Origin: JAGMDK01 sp023128695
Lineage (GTDB): Bacteria; Planctomycetota; Phycisphaerae; UBA1845; Fen-1342
Direction: 5' to 3'
NCBI GenBank assembly: GCA_030628805.1
Contig: DAOVQG010000108.1
Span: 1-13,667, forward strand
DNA: 13,667 nucleotides
The notes under the pieces: model-generated
What the model was told of the DNA's origin: nothing
What the model saw: only the letters and a program-made list of their open reading frames with translations
The model's database searches: none
Translations under genes and position numbers: made by a program
Shown: positions 1-5,573 of the stretch, piece by piece
How the letters are laid out: each line of letters starts with the position of its first letter
How positions within the stretch are numbered: position 1 is the first letter of the stretch

Positions 1-142
1 GATAGCGACCGAATGTCAGAAATAACGTGTTATTGAGAGCAACGCGACAACATAACTGCTGTTAGGCACCTGCTCACCGAATAGCGCAAATGGCTGACCG
101 CTGAAAGCTGATTGCTGAAAGCTTGTTGCATACGGCTGAACT
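1..142. other. Gene-free left edge downstream of gspF
   Basis: I see no gene in this stretch on either strand. It holds two direct copies of GCTGAAAGCT (100-109 and 114-123) and a small palindrome, AATAAC-GT-GTTATT, at 21-34. The next gene of a secretion or pilus cluster, for example a pseudopilin, would lie to the left if present, but no start is visible. Confidence 0.5.
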
Positions 143-178
143 CTTATCACCTTTCTAGTTTCTAGTTTCTAGTCTCTG
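143..178 (-). repeat. Short 8-mer/7-mer array abutting the gspF stop codon
   Basis: On the plus strand one TTATCACC unit (144-151) is followed by three TTTCTAG units (152-172) and a degenerate seventh-base unit. The TAA stop of gspF begins at the next base (179-181). This is the same repeat vocabulary seen in the other intergenic gaps of the window. Confidence 0.8.
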
Positions 179-1393
179 TTATCCTGCCGCCGTTGCTAGA
201 TCGAACAAGGGCAGGAACAGCGACATTGCCACAAAGCCGACGATCAAGCCCATCACCACCAGCAGGAGTGGCTCCGCCAGGCGGGTCACATGCTGGATCA
301 TGGTGGCGTTATCTTCGTCCATCCACCCGGAGACGAAGTCCGTCGCTTCCGCCAGGCGGCCGTTTTCTTCTCCCGTACGGATGGCCGAGACGATGACCGG
401 GTCGGCCAGGCCGGTAGCCGCGAGCGACTGCCCCATCCTCCCGCCGGTGGAGACCGATTCCTCGACGTCAGCGATCAACCGCAGGAAGGCCGTGTTGGTG
501 ACCGCTTCCCGTGATTGGTTGATGGCTTCGAGCAGCGGCACGTGGGAGCGCAACATCGCGGCCCACACCCGTACGACGCGGGCGAAGATCAGCCGCGACA
601 CCAGCCGGCCCACCACCGGCAGCTTGAGCACAAAGTGATCGAGCCAACGGCGGGTGCCCGGCAGGCGGAAACATAGGATGACGGCCACCACCACCACGAC
701 CACTCCGCCGAGCAGGTAGGGCCAGCCGTGTTTGAGGCCCTCGGAAGCCGCGAAAAGAAGTTTGGTCGAGCCCGGCAGGGGTTTGTTCAAGCTGAGGAAC
801 AGCGCTCGGAACCGCGGCACGACGAAGAGCAGCAGGATTCCCACGACCCCCGTGAGCAGCACGCAAAGGATGGCCGGATAGAGTAGGGCCCCCAGGATCT
901 GTTTGCGGGTCTGCTGTCGTTGTTGGGCCAGGTCACAGAGCCGTCCGAAAACCTCTGGGAGTGAGGCCGTGGCTTCGCCGGTCGCGATCATGCTGCGGAA
1001 GACCGGATCGAAGAACCTGCGCTCGGGCTCGAGTGCATCACACAGGCTGTCCCCTTCTTCGACCCGCTCCCGCAGGCGGCCGAGCAAGGCCTGGACGGTG
1101 GGTTTGGCCGTCTGCTCCTCCGTCGCCAGCAGCGCGGGGACCAGCGGCGCACCGGACTCCAGGAGCATCTTCATTTGCCGGGTGAACAGAATCAGGTCCC
1201 GGGTGGTGATTTTGGAACTGTGTAATTGCAGTCCCGAGGCGCCCTCCGCCGCCGAGCGCGCGTCCGCGTCGAGCTTCAGGACGATGAGCCCCTGTTCGCG
1301 GAGCGCATCGACGGCCTCGGCGCGGGAGCCGGCCTCGAGCTGGGCAGCGACGGTGCTTCCGTCCGGACGCATGGCCTCGTACGCGAACTGCAT
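179..1393 (-). CDS. gspF: Type II secretion / type IV pilus inner-membrane platform protein, GspF/PilC family
   Basis: This 404-residue protein belongs to the polytopic platform family (GspF/PilC) that couples the cytoplasmic assembly ATPase to pseudopilin or pilin polymerisation in the inner membrane. Two repeated T2SSF domains are visible, at about residues 65-192 and 270-395. Both carry the family GE motif (M135-IATGE and I338-RTGEENGRL). Three hydrophobic segments lie at about 169-192, 223-241 and 373-395, and the length matches the usual 400 or so. The ATG at 1393 is preceded by a GAGGTG ribosome binding site four bases away (1398-1403). It follows the gspE ATPase gene, separated only by a repeat array (1407-1524), which fits co-transcription. 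The sequence does not decide between type II secretion and type IV pilus assembly, because no secretin or pilin genes are in view. The family assignment is firm. Confidence 0.95.
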   Translation of the reverse strand: MQFAYEAMRPDGSTVAAQLEAGSRAEAVDALREQGLIVLKLDADARSAAEGASGLQLHSSKITTRDLILFTRQMKMLLESGAPLVPALLATEEQTAKPTVQALLGRLRERVEEGDSLCDALEPERRFFDPVFRSMIATGEATASLPEVFGRLCDLAQQRQQTRKQILGALLYPAILCVLLTGVVGILLLFVVPRFRALFLSLNKPLPGSTKLLFAASEGLKHGWPYLLGGVVVVVVAVILCFRLPGTRRWLDHFVLKLPVVGRLVSRLIFARVVRVWAAMLRSHVPLLEAINQSREAVTNTAFLRLIADVEESVSTGGRMGQSLAATGLADPVIVSAIRTGEENGRLAEATDFVSGWMDEDNATMIQHVTRLAEPLLLVVMGLIVGFVAMSLFLPLFDLATAAG

Positions 1394-1397
1394 GGGA

Positions 1398-1403
1398 CAC
1401 CTC
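1398..1403 (-). promoter_or_regulatory. Ribosome binding site of gspF
   Basis: GAGGTG on the coding strand lies four bases upstream of the ATG. The 7-mer repeat array begins only three bases further upstream (1407), so the site is all that separates gene and array. Confidence 0.6.
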
Positions 1404-1406
1404 GGA

Positions 1407-1524
1407 CTAGAGACTAGAAACTAGAGACTAGAAATTGGATACTAGACCTTATCACCTTATCACCTTATCACCCTATCACCTTATCACCTTATCACCTTTC
1501 TAGTTTCTAGTTTCTAGTTTCTAG
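1407..1524 (-). repeat. Composite array: six 7-mers, six 8-mers, four inverted 7-mers
   Basis: On the plus strand six CTAGAAA-type units (1407-1448; one degenerate, last CTAGACC) run without a gap into six TTATCACC-type units (1449-1496). These run into four perfect TTTCTAG units (1497-1524), the reverse complement of the first block. The gspE stop codon TAG (1514-1516) lies inside the third inverted 7-mer, so the last residues of GspE (SRN) are repeat-encoded. The array fills the whole gap between gspE and the gspF ribosome binding site. Confidence 0.95.
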
Positions 1525-3256
1525 ACCCCAGCTCGGCTCGGGTGCGGGTCTCGGTCTCGGCGTGCGTGACGCGGAGAACCTCTTCCAGTGTGGAACGTGC
1601 TTCTTCCACCAAGATCAAGCCTTCCTCGCGGAGCGCGCGCCAGCCGTGCCGGCGGGCAACCGCTTTAATCTCCTCTTCATGCTCGGCGTGGTGCACGCAC
1701 TGACGCAGCTCATCGGTGACTTCGAGTATCTCGTAAATCCCGGCCCGTCCGCGGAATCCACTGTCGTGACACTGCTTGCAACCCTCGCCCTTATAGAAAA
1801 CCCGGTTCGTTTCGCCCTCCCAGCCGGCGTCAGCCAACGCACTCTCAGGCGGAAAATACGAGGTCCGGCAATAGGGGCAGATGGTGCGGGCCAGACGCTG
1901 GGCAATCACGCCGTTAAACGCCGAGGCCAGCAGGTAACGTTCGATCCCCATGTCGGCCAGGCGGATAAAGGCCCCGGGGGCGTTGTTCGTGTGGAGCGTG
2001 GAAAGGACCAGGTGCCCGGTGAGAGCGGCCTGGATCGCGACGCGGGCGGTATCGGCGTCGCGGATCTCACCAACCATGATGACGTCCGGGTCCTGCCGCA
2101 AGATGGACCGCAGGGCCCGGGCGAACGTCATCCCGATTACCTCGCTGACCTGAATCTGGTTGATCTCATCGAGCTGGTATTCGACCGGGTCCTCGATCGT
2201 CACGATGTTCTTCTCGGGGGTGGTCAGCAGGTCGAGCACCGAGTAGAGCGTGGTGGTTTTGCCGCTGCCGGTCGGCCCGGTCACCAGAACAATGCCGTGC
2301 GGTTGCGAGAAGATGCGGCGGAAGGCAACCAGCCGGTCCGGCTTTACGCCCAGCTTCTCCAGGGAGACATGGAGGTTCGACTTGTCGAGGATGCGGAGCA
2401 CGATCTTCTCGCCCAGCAGGGTCGGCATGGAGGAGAGGCGTAAATCGATCTCGCGGCCCTCGGCCACAACGTGGACACGGCCTTCCTGCGGCAGACGCCG
2501 CTCCGCAATGTCCATCTTGCCGATCACCTTGATGCGTGAGACGACGGCGGCGTGCATGCTCGTGGGGGGCGACATGAGTTCCCGCAGGCTGCCGTCGATG
2601 CGGTAGCGAATACGGGTGAACCGCTTGGTCGGCTCGACGTGGATGTCGCTGGCACCGTCACGAATGGCGGTCATGATGGCCAGATTGACGAGGTTGACGA
2701 TGGGGCTGCCGTCAATCATGCGGCTGATTTCGTGGGAGACGTCCTCGTCAACGGTCTCGCGCTCGACCACCCGGACTTCGCTTTCGGTCAAGTTGACCAG
2801 GAACGAGTCGATGTCCACCTGCTCGCCGAGATACTTCTCCTGAAATTCCACGATGTTCGACTCGAGCGCGAGCACCGGGTTGATCCGGCACCTCGTCAGG
2901 GCACTGAGCCGGTCGATGGTCGGCAGCGACTGCGGCTCCGCCATCGCGACCGTGACCGTCTCGCCGACCTTGAACAGCGGGAGGGCTTTGAGGCGGGCCG
3001 CTTCCTCGCGGTCGAGCAGTTGAGCGACGGCGGGGTCGATCAGGCCGTGCCGCAGTTGGCAACCCTTGATGTTCAACTGTCTGGCCAGGGCACTGATCAT
3101 GGCCAGGGGGGAAAGGATGCCGAGGTCGATGAGCAGCTCCCCGAGGCGTTTGTTGTCCTGGCCCTGGGCCTGGAGGGCTCGCCGCAGATCATCCTCGGTG
3201 ACGAGGCCCTCGTCGAGCAGGATTTGGCCGAGCTTGTTGGAGCGTTTCAGGGACAT
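1514..3256 (-). CDS. gspE: Type II secretion / type IV pilus assembly ATPase, GspE/PilB family, with N-terminal MshEN domain
   Basis: This 580-residue cytoplasmic ATPase powers pseudopilus or pilus assembly. Residues 8-31 and 37-60 are two 24-residue motifs of the form RLGxxLLxxGLLxxxxLxxxLxxQ with a five-residue spacer, the layout of the c-di-GMP-binding MshEN domain; motif 1 has K8 for Arg and motif 2 has M53 for Leu. The catalytic core shows the Asp box TIEDPVEY (353-360), Walker A GPTGSGKT (327-334), Walker B IMVGEIRD (393-400), the His box STLHTNN (419-425) and a zinc tetracysteine C460, C463, C493, C496. The loop ESALADAGW (471-479) matches a repeat also found in the histidine kinase gene. 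The ribosome binding site at the ATG is weak. The stop is supplied by a TTTCTAG repeat. It is followed by gspF, its usual partner. GspE and PilB cannot be told apart here. Confidence 0.96.
   Translation of the reverse strand: MSLKRSNKLGQILLDEGLVTEDDLRRALQAQGQDNKRLGELLIDLGILSPLAMISALARQLNIKGCQLRHGLIDPAVAQLLDREEAARLKALPLFKVGETVTVAMAEPQSLPTIDRLSALTRCRINPVLALESNIVEFQEKYLGEQVDIDSFLVNLTESEVRVVERETVDEDVSHEISRMIDGSPIVNLVNLAIMTAIRDGASDIHVEPTKRFTRIRYRIDGSLRELMSPPTSMHAAVVSRIKVIGKMDIAERRLPQEGRVHVVAEGREIDLRLSSMPTLLGEKIVLRILDKSNLHVSLEKLGVKPDRLVAFRRIFSQPHGIVLVTGPTGSGKTTTLYSVLDLLTTPEKNIVTIEDPVEYQLDEINQIQVSEVIGMTFARALRSILRQDPDVIMVGEIRDADTARVAIQAALTGHLVLSTLHTNNAPGAFIRLADMGIERYLLASAFNGVIAQRLARTICPYCRTSYFPPESALADAGWEGETNRVFYKGEGCKQCHDSGFRGRAGIYEILEVTDELRQCVHHAEHEEEIKAVARRHGWRALREEGLILVEEARSTLEEVLRVTHAETETRTRAELGSRN
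1822..1844 (-). repeat. Copy of a 23-base repeat inside gspE (ADAGW type)
   Basis: The 23 bases match 9141-9163 in the histidine kinase gene at 22 positions. On the coding strand it holds the short stem GCGTT/C-GGCT-GACGC and encodes ALADAGW. It falls in the zinc-binding loop between the two cysteine pairs of GspE, a place tolerant of length change. Chance similarity is unlikely but only two copies are visible. Confidence 0.55.
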
Positions 3257-3270
3257 AGTTCGCTCAAGAG

Positions 3271-3305
3271 GATTGAGGATTGAGGATTGAGGATTGAGGA
3301 TTCAT
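3271..3305 (+). repeat. GATTGAG 7-mer array upstream of gspE
   Basis: Four perfect GATTGAG units (3271-3298) plus a partial one start 14 bases upstream of the gspE ATG. The array is the reverse complement of the one at 3470-3504, so the two flank a 164-base segment as inverted arms. In this orientation the coding strand reads CTCAATC, which has no stop codons. Confidence 0.9.
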
Positions 3306-3469
3306 AAGGTACCCTTCTGTCACCCCTACGATGGGGCATCCGTGTGCACCAATGCTGTTTGAAGAAGATGTCCTCAACGGAGAACAGACCTTGTTGATCA
3401 ACTGGGTTCCCTCCGCTGTGCGTTTGTACGTGCCACCCACGCCCCGTGCCCCGGTAATCCGCATTCTGC
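3306..3469. other. Unassigned spacer between inverted 7-mer arrays
   Basis: This 164-base segment separates the STAS gene from gspE and has no convincing reading frame. It contains a perfect palindrome GTTGATCAAC at 3393-3402. It would be the natural place for a promoter or a regulatory element for gspE-gspF, but I could not identify -35 and -10 boxes with confidence. Confidence 0.4.
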
Positions 3470-3504
3470 AATCCTCAATCCTCAATCCTCTATCCTCAAT
3501 CCTC
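3470..3504 (-). repeat. GATTGAG 7-mer array overlapping the STAS gene stop codon
   Basis: Five AATCCTC units on the plus strand (one with a substitution) read GATTGAG-type on the coding strand. The TGA stop of the STAS gene (3503-3505) overlaps the first unit met by the ribosome. It is the inverted partner of 3271-3305. Confidence 0.9.
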
Positions 3505-3841
3505 ATCTTGTATAGCTTCGCAAGGCATTTTCGACGGTGTCAAAGACCTCCAGGCGCGGGAGGACATCGGTTAGCTCAAGCGCTTCGAGACAGGTTTCGC
3601 TCAAGGCGGCCAGCTTGGGACGCTGGTGGGGGGAAAGAGTCACGTGGCACATTTCCAGCAGCAATTCGATGCCGCCGCTGTCGAGGTAGGGGATGTCGGC
3701 CAGGTCAATGACGAGGCGTGCGGCCTGGGCGGCCGCGACGGACTCGATCGCATGGCGCAGGTCAAGCGTTTCCTCGCCGACCAGGGGGCCGTGGGGAATC
3801 AGGACGGTGACGTTGCCATGTGGTTGAGATTGTACTTTCAT
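3503..3841 (-). CDS. STAS-domain protein (anti-sigma factor antagonist-like)
   Basis: This 112-residue protein is a single STAS domain, the fold of SpoIIAA/RsbV anti-anti-sigma factors and related partner-switch regulators. Visible features are the beta strand VTVLIPHGPLVGEET, the strand LVIDLADIPYLDSGG (43-57) and the helix after it, and a C-terminal strand near LEVFDTVENAL. The phosphorylation loop reads D54-S55-G56-G57, where many family members have DSSG or DSTG; one hydroxyl residue is kept and the next is glycine. It could therefore still be switched by a kinase such as an RsbW-type protein, but none is seen here. It lies between the degenerate GGDEF gene and gspE. A repeat array ends five bases from its ATG, and no ribosome binding site is visible. 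Its stop codon lies in a GATTGAG array. The domain call is good; its target is unknown. Confidence 0.88.
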   Translation of the reverse strand: MKVQSQPHGNVTVLIPHGPLVGEETLDLRHAIESVAAAQAARLVIDLADIPYLDSGGIELLLEMCHVTLSPHQRPKLAALSETCLEALELTDVLPRLEVFDTVENALRSYTR

Positions 3842-3846
3842 AGGAA

Positions 3847-4007
3847 CTAGAGACTAGAAACTAGAGACTAGACATTATCACCATGTCACCGGCCGGTACG
3901 GGGCCCGGCCGCTACATCTAGAAACTAGAGACTAGAAACTGGAAACTGGAAACTAGACCTTATCACCTTATCACCTTGTCACCTTGTCACCTTATCACCT
4001 TGTCACC
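3847..4007 (-). repeat. Composite repeat region with embedded REP hairpin, ending in the GGDEF gene
   Basis: On the plus strand the order is: four CTAGAAA-type units (3847-3874), two 8-mers (3875-3890), a perfect copy of the 28-base GTAG-hairpin repeat (3890-3917), six CTAGAAA/CTGGAAA units (3918-3959) and six TTATCACC/TTGTCACC units (3960-4007). The last block runs 21 bases into the degenerate GGDEF gene, encoding its last six residues GDKVIR and its stop (3987-3989). The other edge is five bases from the STAS start codon. The region at 7663-7807 has the same block order. Confidence 0.95.
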
Positions 4008-5573
4008 GGCGCTGCATTCTGACTCCGTACTCTTGCCTTCCAGATCGGTTACGAGCGACAGGTCTTCCTTCCGGGCCCGCTCGACCGCCTCGAAGGCCCC
4101 GGCCAATAACTCATCCAGGGACGGCTGGGCCAGCCCGCTCCCGGCCAGTCCGATCCGCAGGCGGATTTCCGAGGATTGCGGATTGCGGATTGCGGGCCGA
4201 TCAGAACCCCGAGCGTCAGCGACGGGCCGATCAGAACCCCGAGCGTCAGCGACGGGCCGATCAGAACCCCGAGCGTCAGCGACGGGCCGATCAGATGCGG
4301 ATTGCATATCAGAGGAGCACGGGGCGCAGCGTGCGACGCAGTGGCTCGTCTCGGCGAGCACTTTCTCGGCGATCAGCCGCCCGAGCCCGCTGTCCAACCG
4401 CCGCAAGAAGATGACGAAGCGGTCGTCGGCAAAGCGCCCCACCAGGTCGTCGCTGCGGACGCGCCCGTCAATCACATGTCCCAGCCGCACGATGAGGTCG
4501 TCGCGCTCGCGCCAGCAACCGCTGTCATCCAGACGCCGTAAGCCCTCGATCACGAGCGTGGCGATCACTACCGGCTCATTGGCGTTGTACGACTCGGCCA
4601 AGACGCGGGTGGCCAGCGTGAAAAAGTCCTGGCGGGTAAGCACGCCGGTGGCTTGATCGGTCTGCTGCATGACCCTGAGCCGTTCGAGGCAAGCCACGTG
4701 CTGCCAGCAGAGAGAGAGCTGTTGGCCCAGGGCTTGACGGCGGTCGCTGGTGAAGACGGCCGGCTCACAATGTAGCGGCCGGGCCCCGTACCGGCCGTCG
4801 GCCGAATGCAGACTGCCGAGGGCGACAATGCCAATCGTCGTGCGGCTCTCCCGAATCGGCCAGACCCAGTACCAATCGTCCTCGGTCCGGGCGGCGAGGT
4901 CGTCCAGCAGCGGGCCCTGCGAGCGGTCGTCGGCAACAAATTCCCTCCCGCTCGTGGCGACATGCCCCAGCACGCCTTCCCGCAGACTGGGCCCCTTGGG
5001 ACTGCCCGCCGCGGTGGCTTGGGAGATGGTCTGCAACGTATCGCAGCCCGGCCGCACGTGATAGCAGCGAACGTGGGTTACACCAAGCTGCTCGGCCAAC
5101 GTCTCGCGGATGAGTTGATCGAAGGAAGGCCACAGGTCCGGCCGATCTTCGTTCTCCGCCAGCCAGGTATGAAAGGCCTTGCATAATCGTTCTGGTGCGA
5201 GAAAGGATTCGTTCTGATGCGAGAAAGGATTCTCGCATCGGCCGGGTTGTGTGGCACCGGCTTCCAGCCGGTGGTTTCGGCCGGTACGGGGCCCGGCCGC
5301 TACATCTTTGTGTGGCACCGGCATCTCGCCGGTGTGTGGCACCGGCTTCCAGCCGGTGGGACGGCCGGTACGGGGCCCGGCCGCTACATTTTCCAGCCGC
5401 CGTCGACTTTTACGGCGGATGAGCCGGAACGCACCAATCCCCAGGATCAATAGCACGGCGCTGCCAACCAGGGCGAGAATGGGGAATAAAGCCGGCAGCG
5501 TCGACCAGGCCGCGGGTGCGAGAAAGGATTCTCGCACCAGCAGAATGTACACAGGTCCGCTAGGGATTTGCAT
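3987..5573 (-). CDS. Membrane-anchored GAF and degenerate GGDEF protein, probable c-di-GMP sensor
   Basis: This 528-residue protein has one hydrophobic segment (about 24-48), a basic RRKSRRR stop-transfer, a linker (62-127) made almost wholly of translated REP repeats, a GAF-like domain (about 130-295) and a GGDEF-like domain (about 300-510). The GGDEF signature is replaced by A382-D-D-R-F386, so cyclase activity is unlikely. The inhibitory-site motif RxxD (R373-S-D-D376) is kept exactly five residues before it, so c-di-GMP binding remains plausible. Residues 257-269 are another REP copy, in the opposite orientation. Residues 427-469 hold three ten-residue SDRPVADARG repeats just before the final RLRIGLAGSG strand. 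The ATG has a clear GGAGG six bases upstream and overlaps the HD-GYP gene by 14 bases, which implies translational coupling. The last six residues come from an 8-mer array. Confidence 0.85.
   Translation of the reverse strand: MQIPSGPVYILLVRESFLAPAAWSTLPALFPILALVGSAVLLILGIGAFRLIRRKSRRRLENVAAGPRTGRPTGWKPVPHTGEMPVPHKDVAAGPRTGRNHRLEAGATQPGRCENPFSHQNESFLAPERLCKAFHTWLAENEDRPDLWPSFDQLIRETLAEQLGVTHVRCYHVRPGCDTLQTISQATAAGSPKGPSLREGVLGHVATSGREFVADDRSQGPLLDDLAARTEDDWYWVWPIRESRTTIGIVALGSLHSADGRYGARPLHCEPAVFTSDRRQALGQQLSLCWQHVACLERLRVMQQTDQATGVLTRQDFFTLATRVLAESYNANEPVVIATLVIEGLRRLDDSGCWRERDDLIVRLGHVIDGRVRSDDLVGRFADDRFVIFLRRLDSGLGRLIAEKVLAETSHCVARCAPCSSDMQSASDRPVADARGSDRPVADARGSDRPVADARGSDRPAIRNPQSSEIRLRIGLAGSGLAQPSLDELLAGAFEAVERARKEDLSLVTDLEGKSTESECSAGDKVIR
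4174..4295 (-). repeat. GATTGCG 7-mers plus three 30-base tandem repeats inside the GGDEF domain
   Basis: Three GATTGCG units (4174-4194, plus-strand reading) are followed by three identical 30-base units and a 12-base partial fourth (4194-4295). Translated on the coding strand the 30-base unit gives ten residues, SDRPVADARG. The insertion is in frame. It sits in the loop before the late conserved strand of the GGDEF fold, where length variation is tolerated. Confidence 0.92.
4770..4797 (+). repeat. REP family A copy, inverted orientation, inside the GAF domain
   Basis: This is a perfect copy of the 28-base GTAG-hairpin repeat and the only one with GTAG first on the plus strand. It encodes GRYGARPLH (260-268) in a GAF-domain loop. 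The other perfect copies inside genes are mostly read in the VAAGPRTGR frame. Confidence 0.9.
5194..5389 (-). repeat. Cluster of seven REP-like repeats of three families, translated as a protein linker
   Basis: In plus-strand order: a partial GGTGCGAGAAAGGATTC copy (5194-5210); a perfect ten-pair hairpin GATGCGAGAA/TTCTCGCATC with loop AGGA (5216-5239); a GTGG plus CACCGGCT/AGCCGGTG hairpin (5251-5274); a family A copy (5278-5305); two more GTGG plus CACCGGC hairpins (5312-5334 with a changed loop, 5336-5359); and a second family A copy (5362-5389). The whole block is in frame and encodes residues 62-127 of the degenerate GGDEF protein, between its membrane anchor and its GAF domain. Confidence 0.92.
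5515..5538 (-). repeat. Perfect hairpin repeat (GGTGCGAGAA stem) at the N-terminus of the GGDEF protein
   Basis: GGTGCGAGAA and TTCTCGCACC form a ten-pair stem with the loop AGGA. It encodes LVRESFLAP (about 12-20), just before the membrane segment. It differs from the copy at 5216-5239 by a compensated pair, A-T there and G-C here. Confidence 0.9.

Noticed and set aside
2552..3283. Plus-strand open frame of 243 codons
   Set aside because: Antisense to gspE. Its translation shows the low-complexity Asp/Val/Gly pattern of a reverse shadow and no domain.
3264..3506. 80-codon minus-strand frame between gspE and the STAS gene
   Set aside because: Both ends are translated 7-mer arrays (NPQSSIL and RIEDRGLRIED patterns) and the middle has no recognisable domain.
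4194..4295. Three 30-base direct repeats as a CRISPR array
   Set aside because: There are no spacers; the units are head to tail and lie in frame inside a GGDEF domain.
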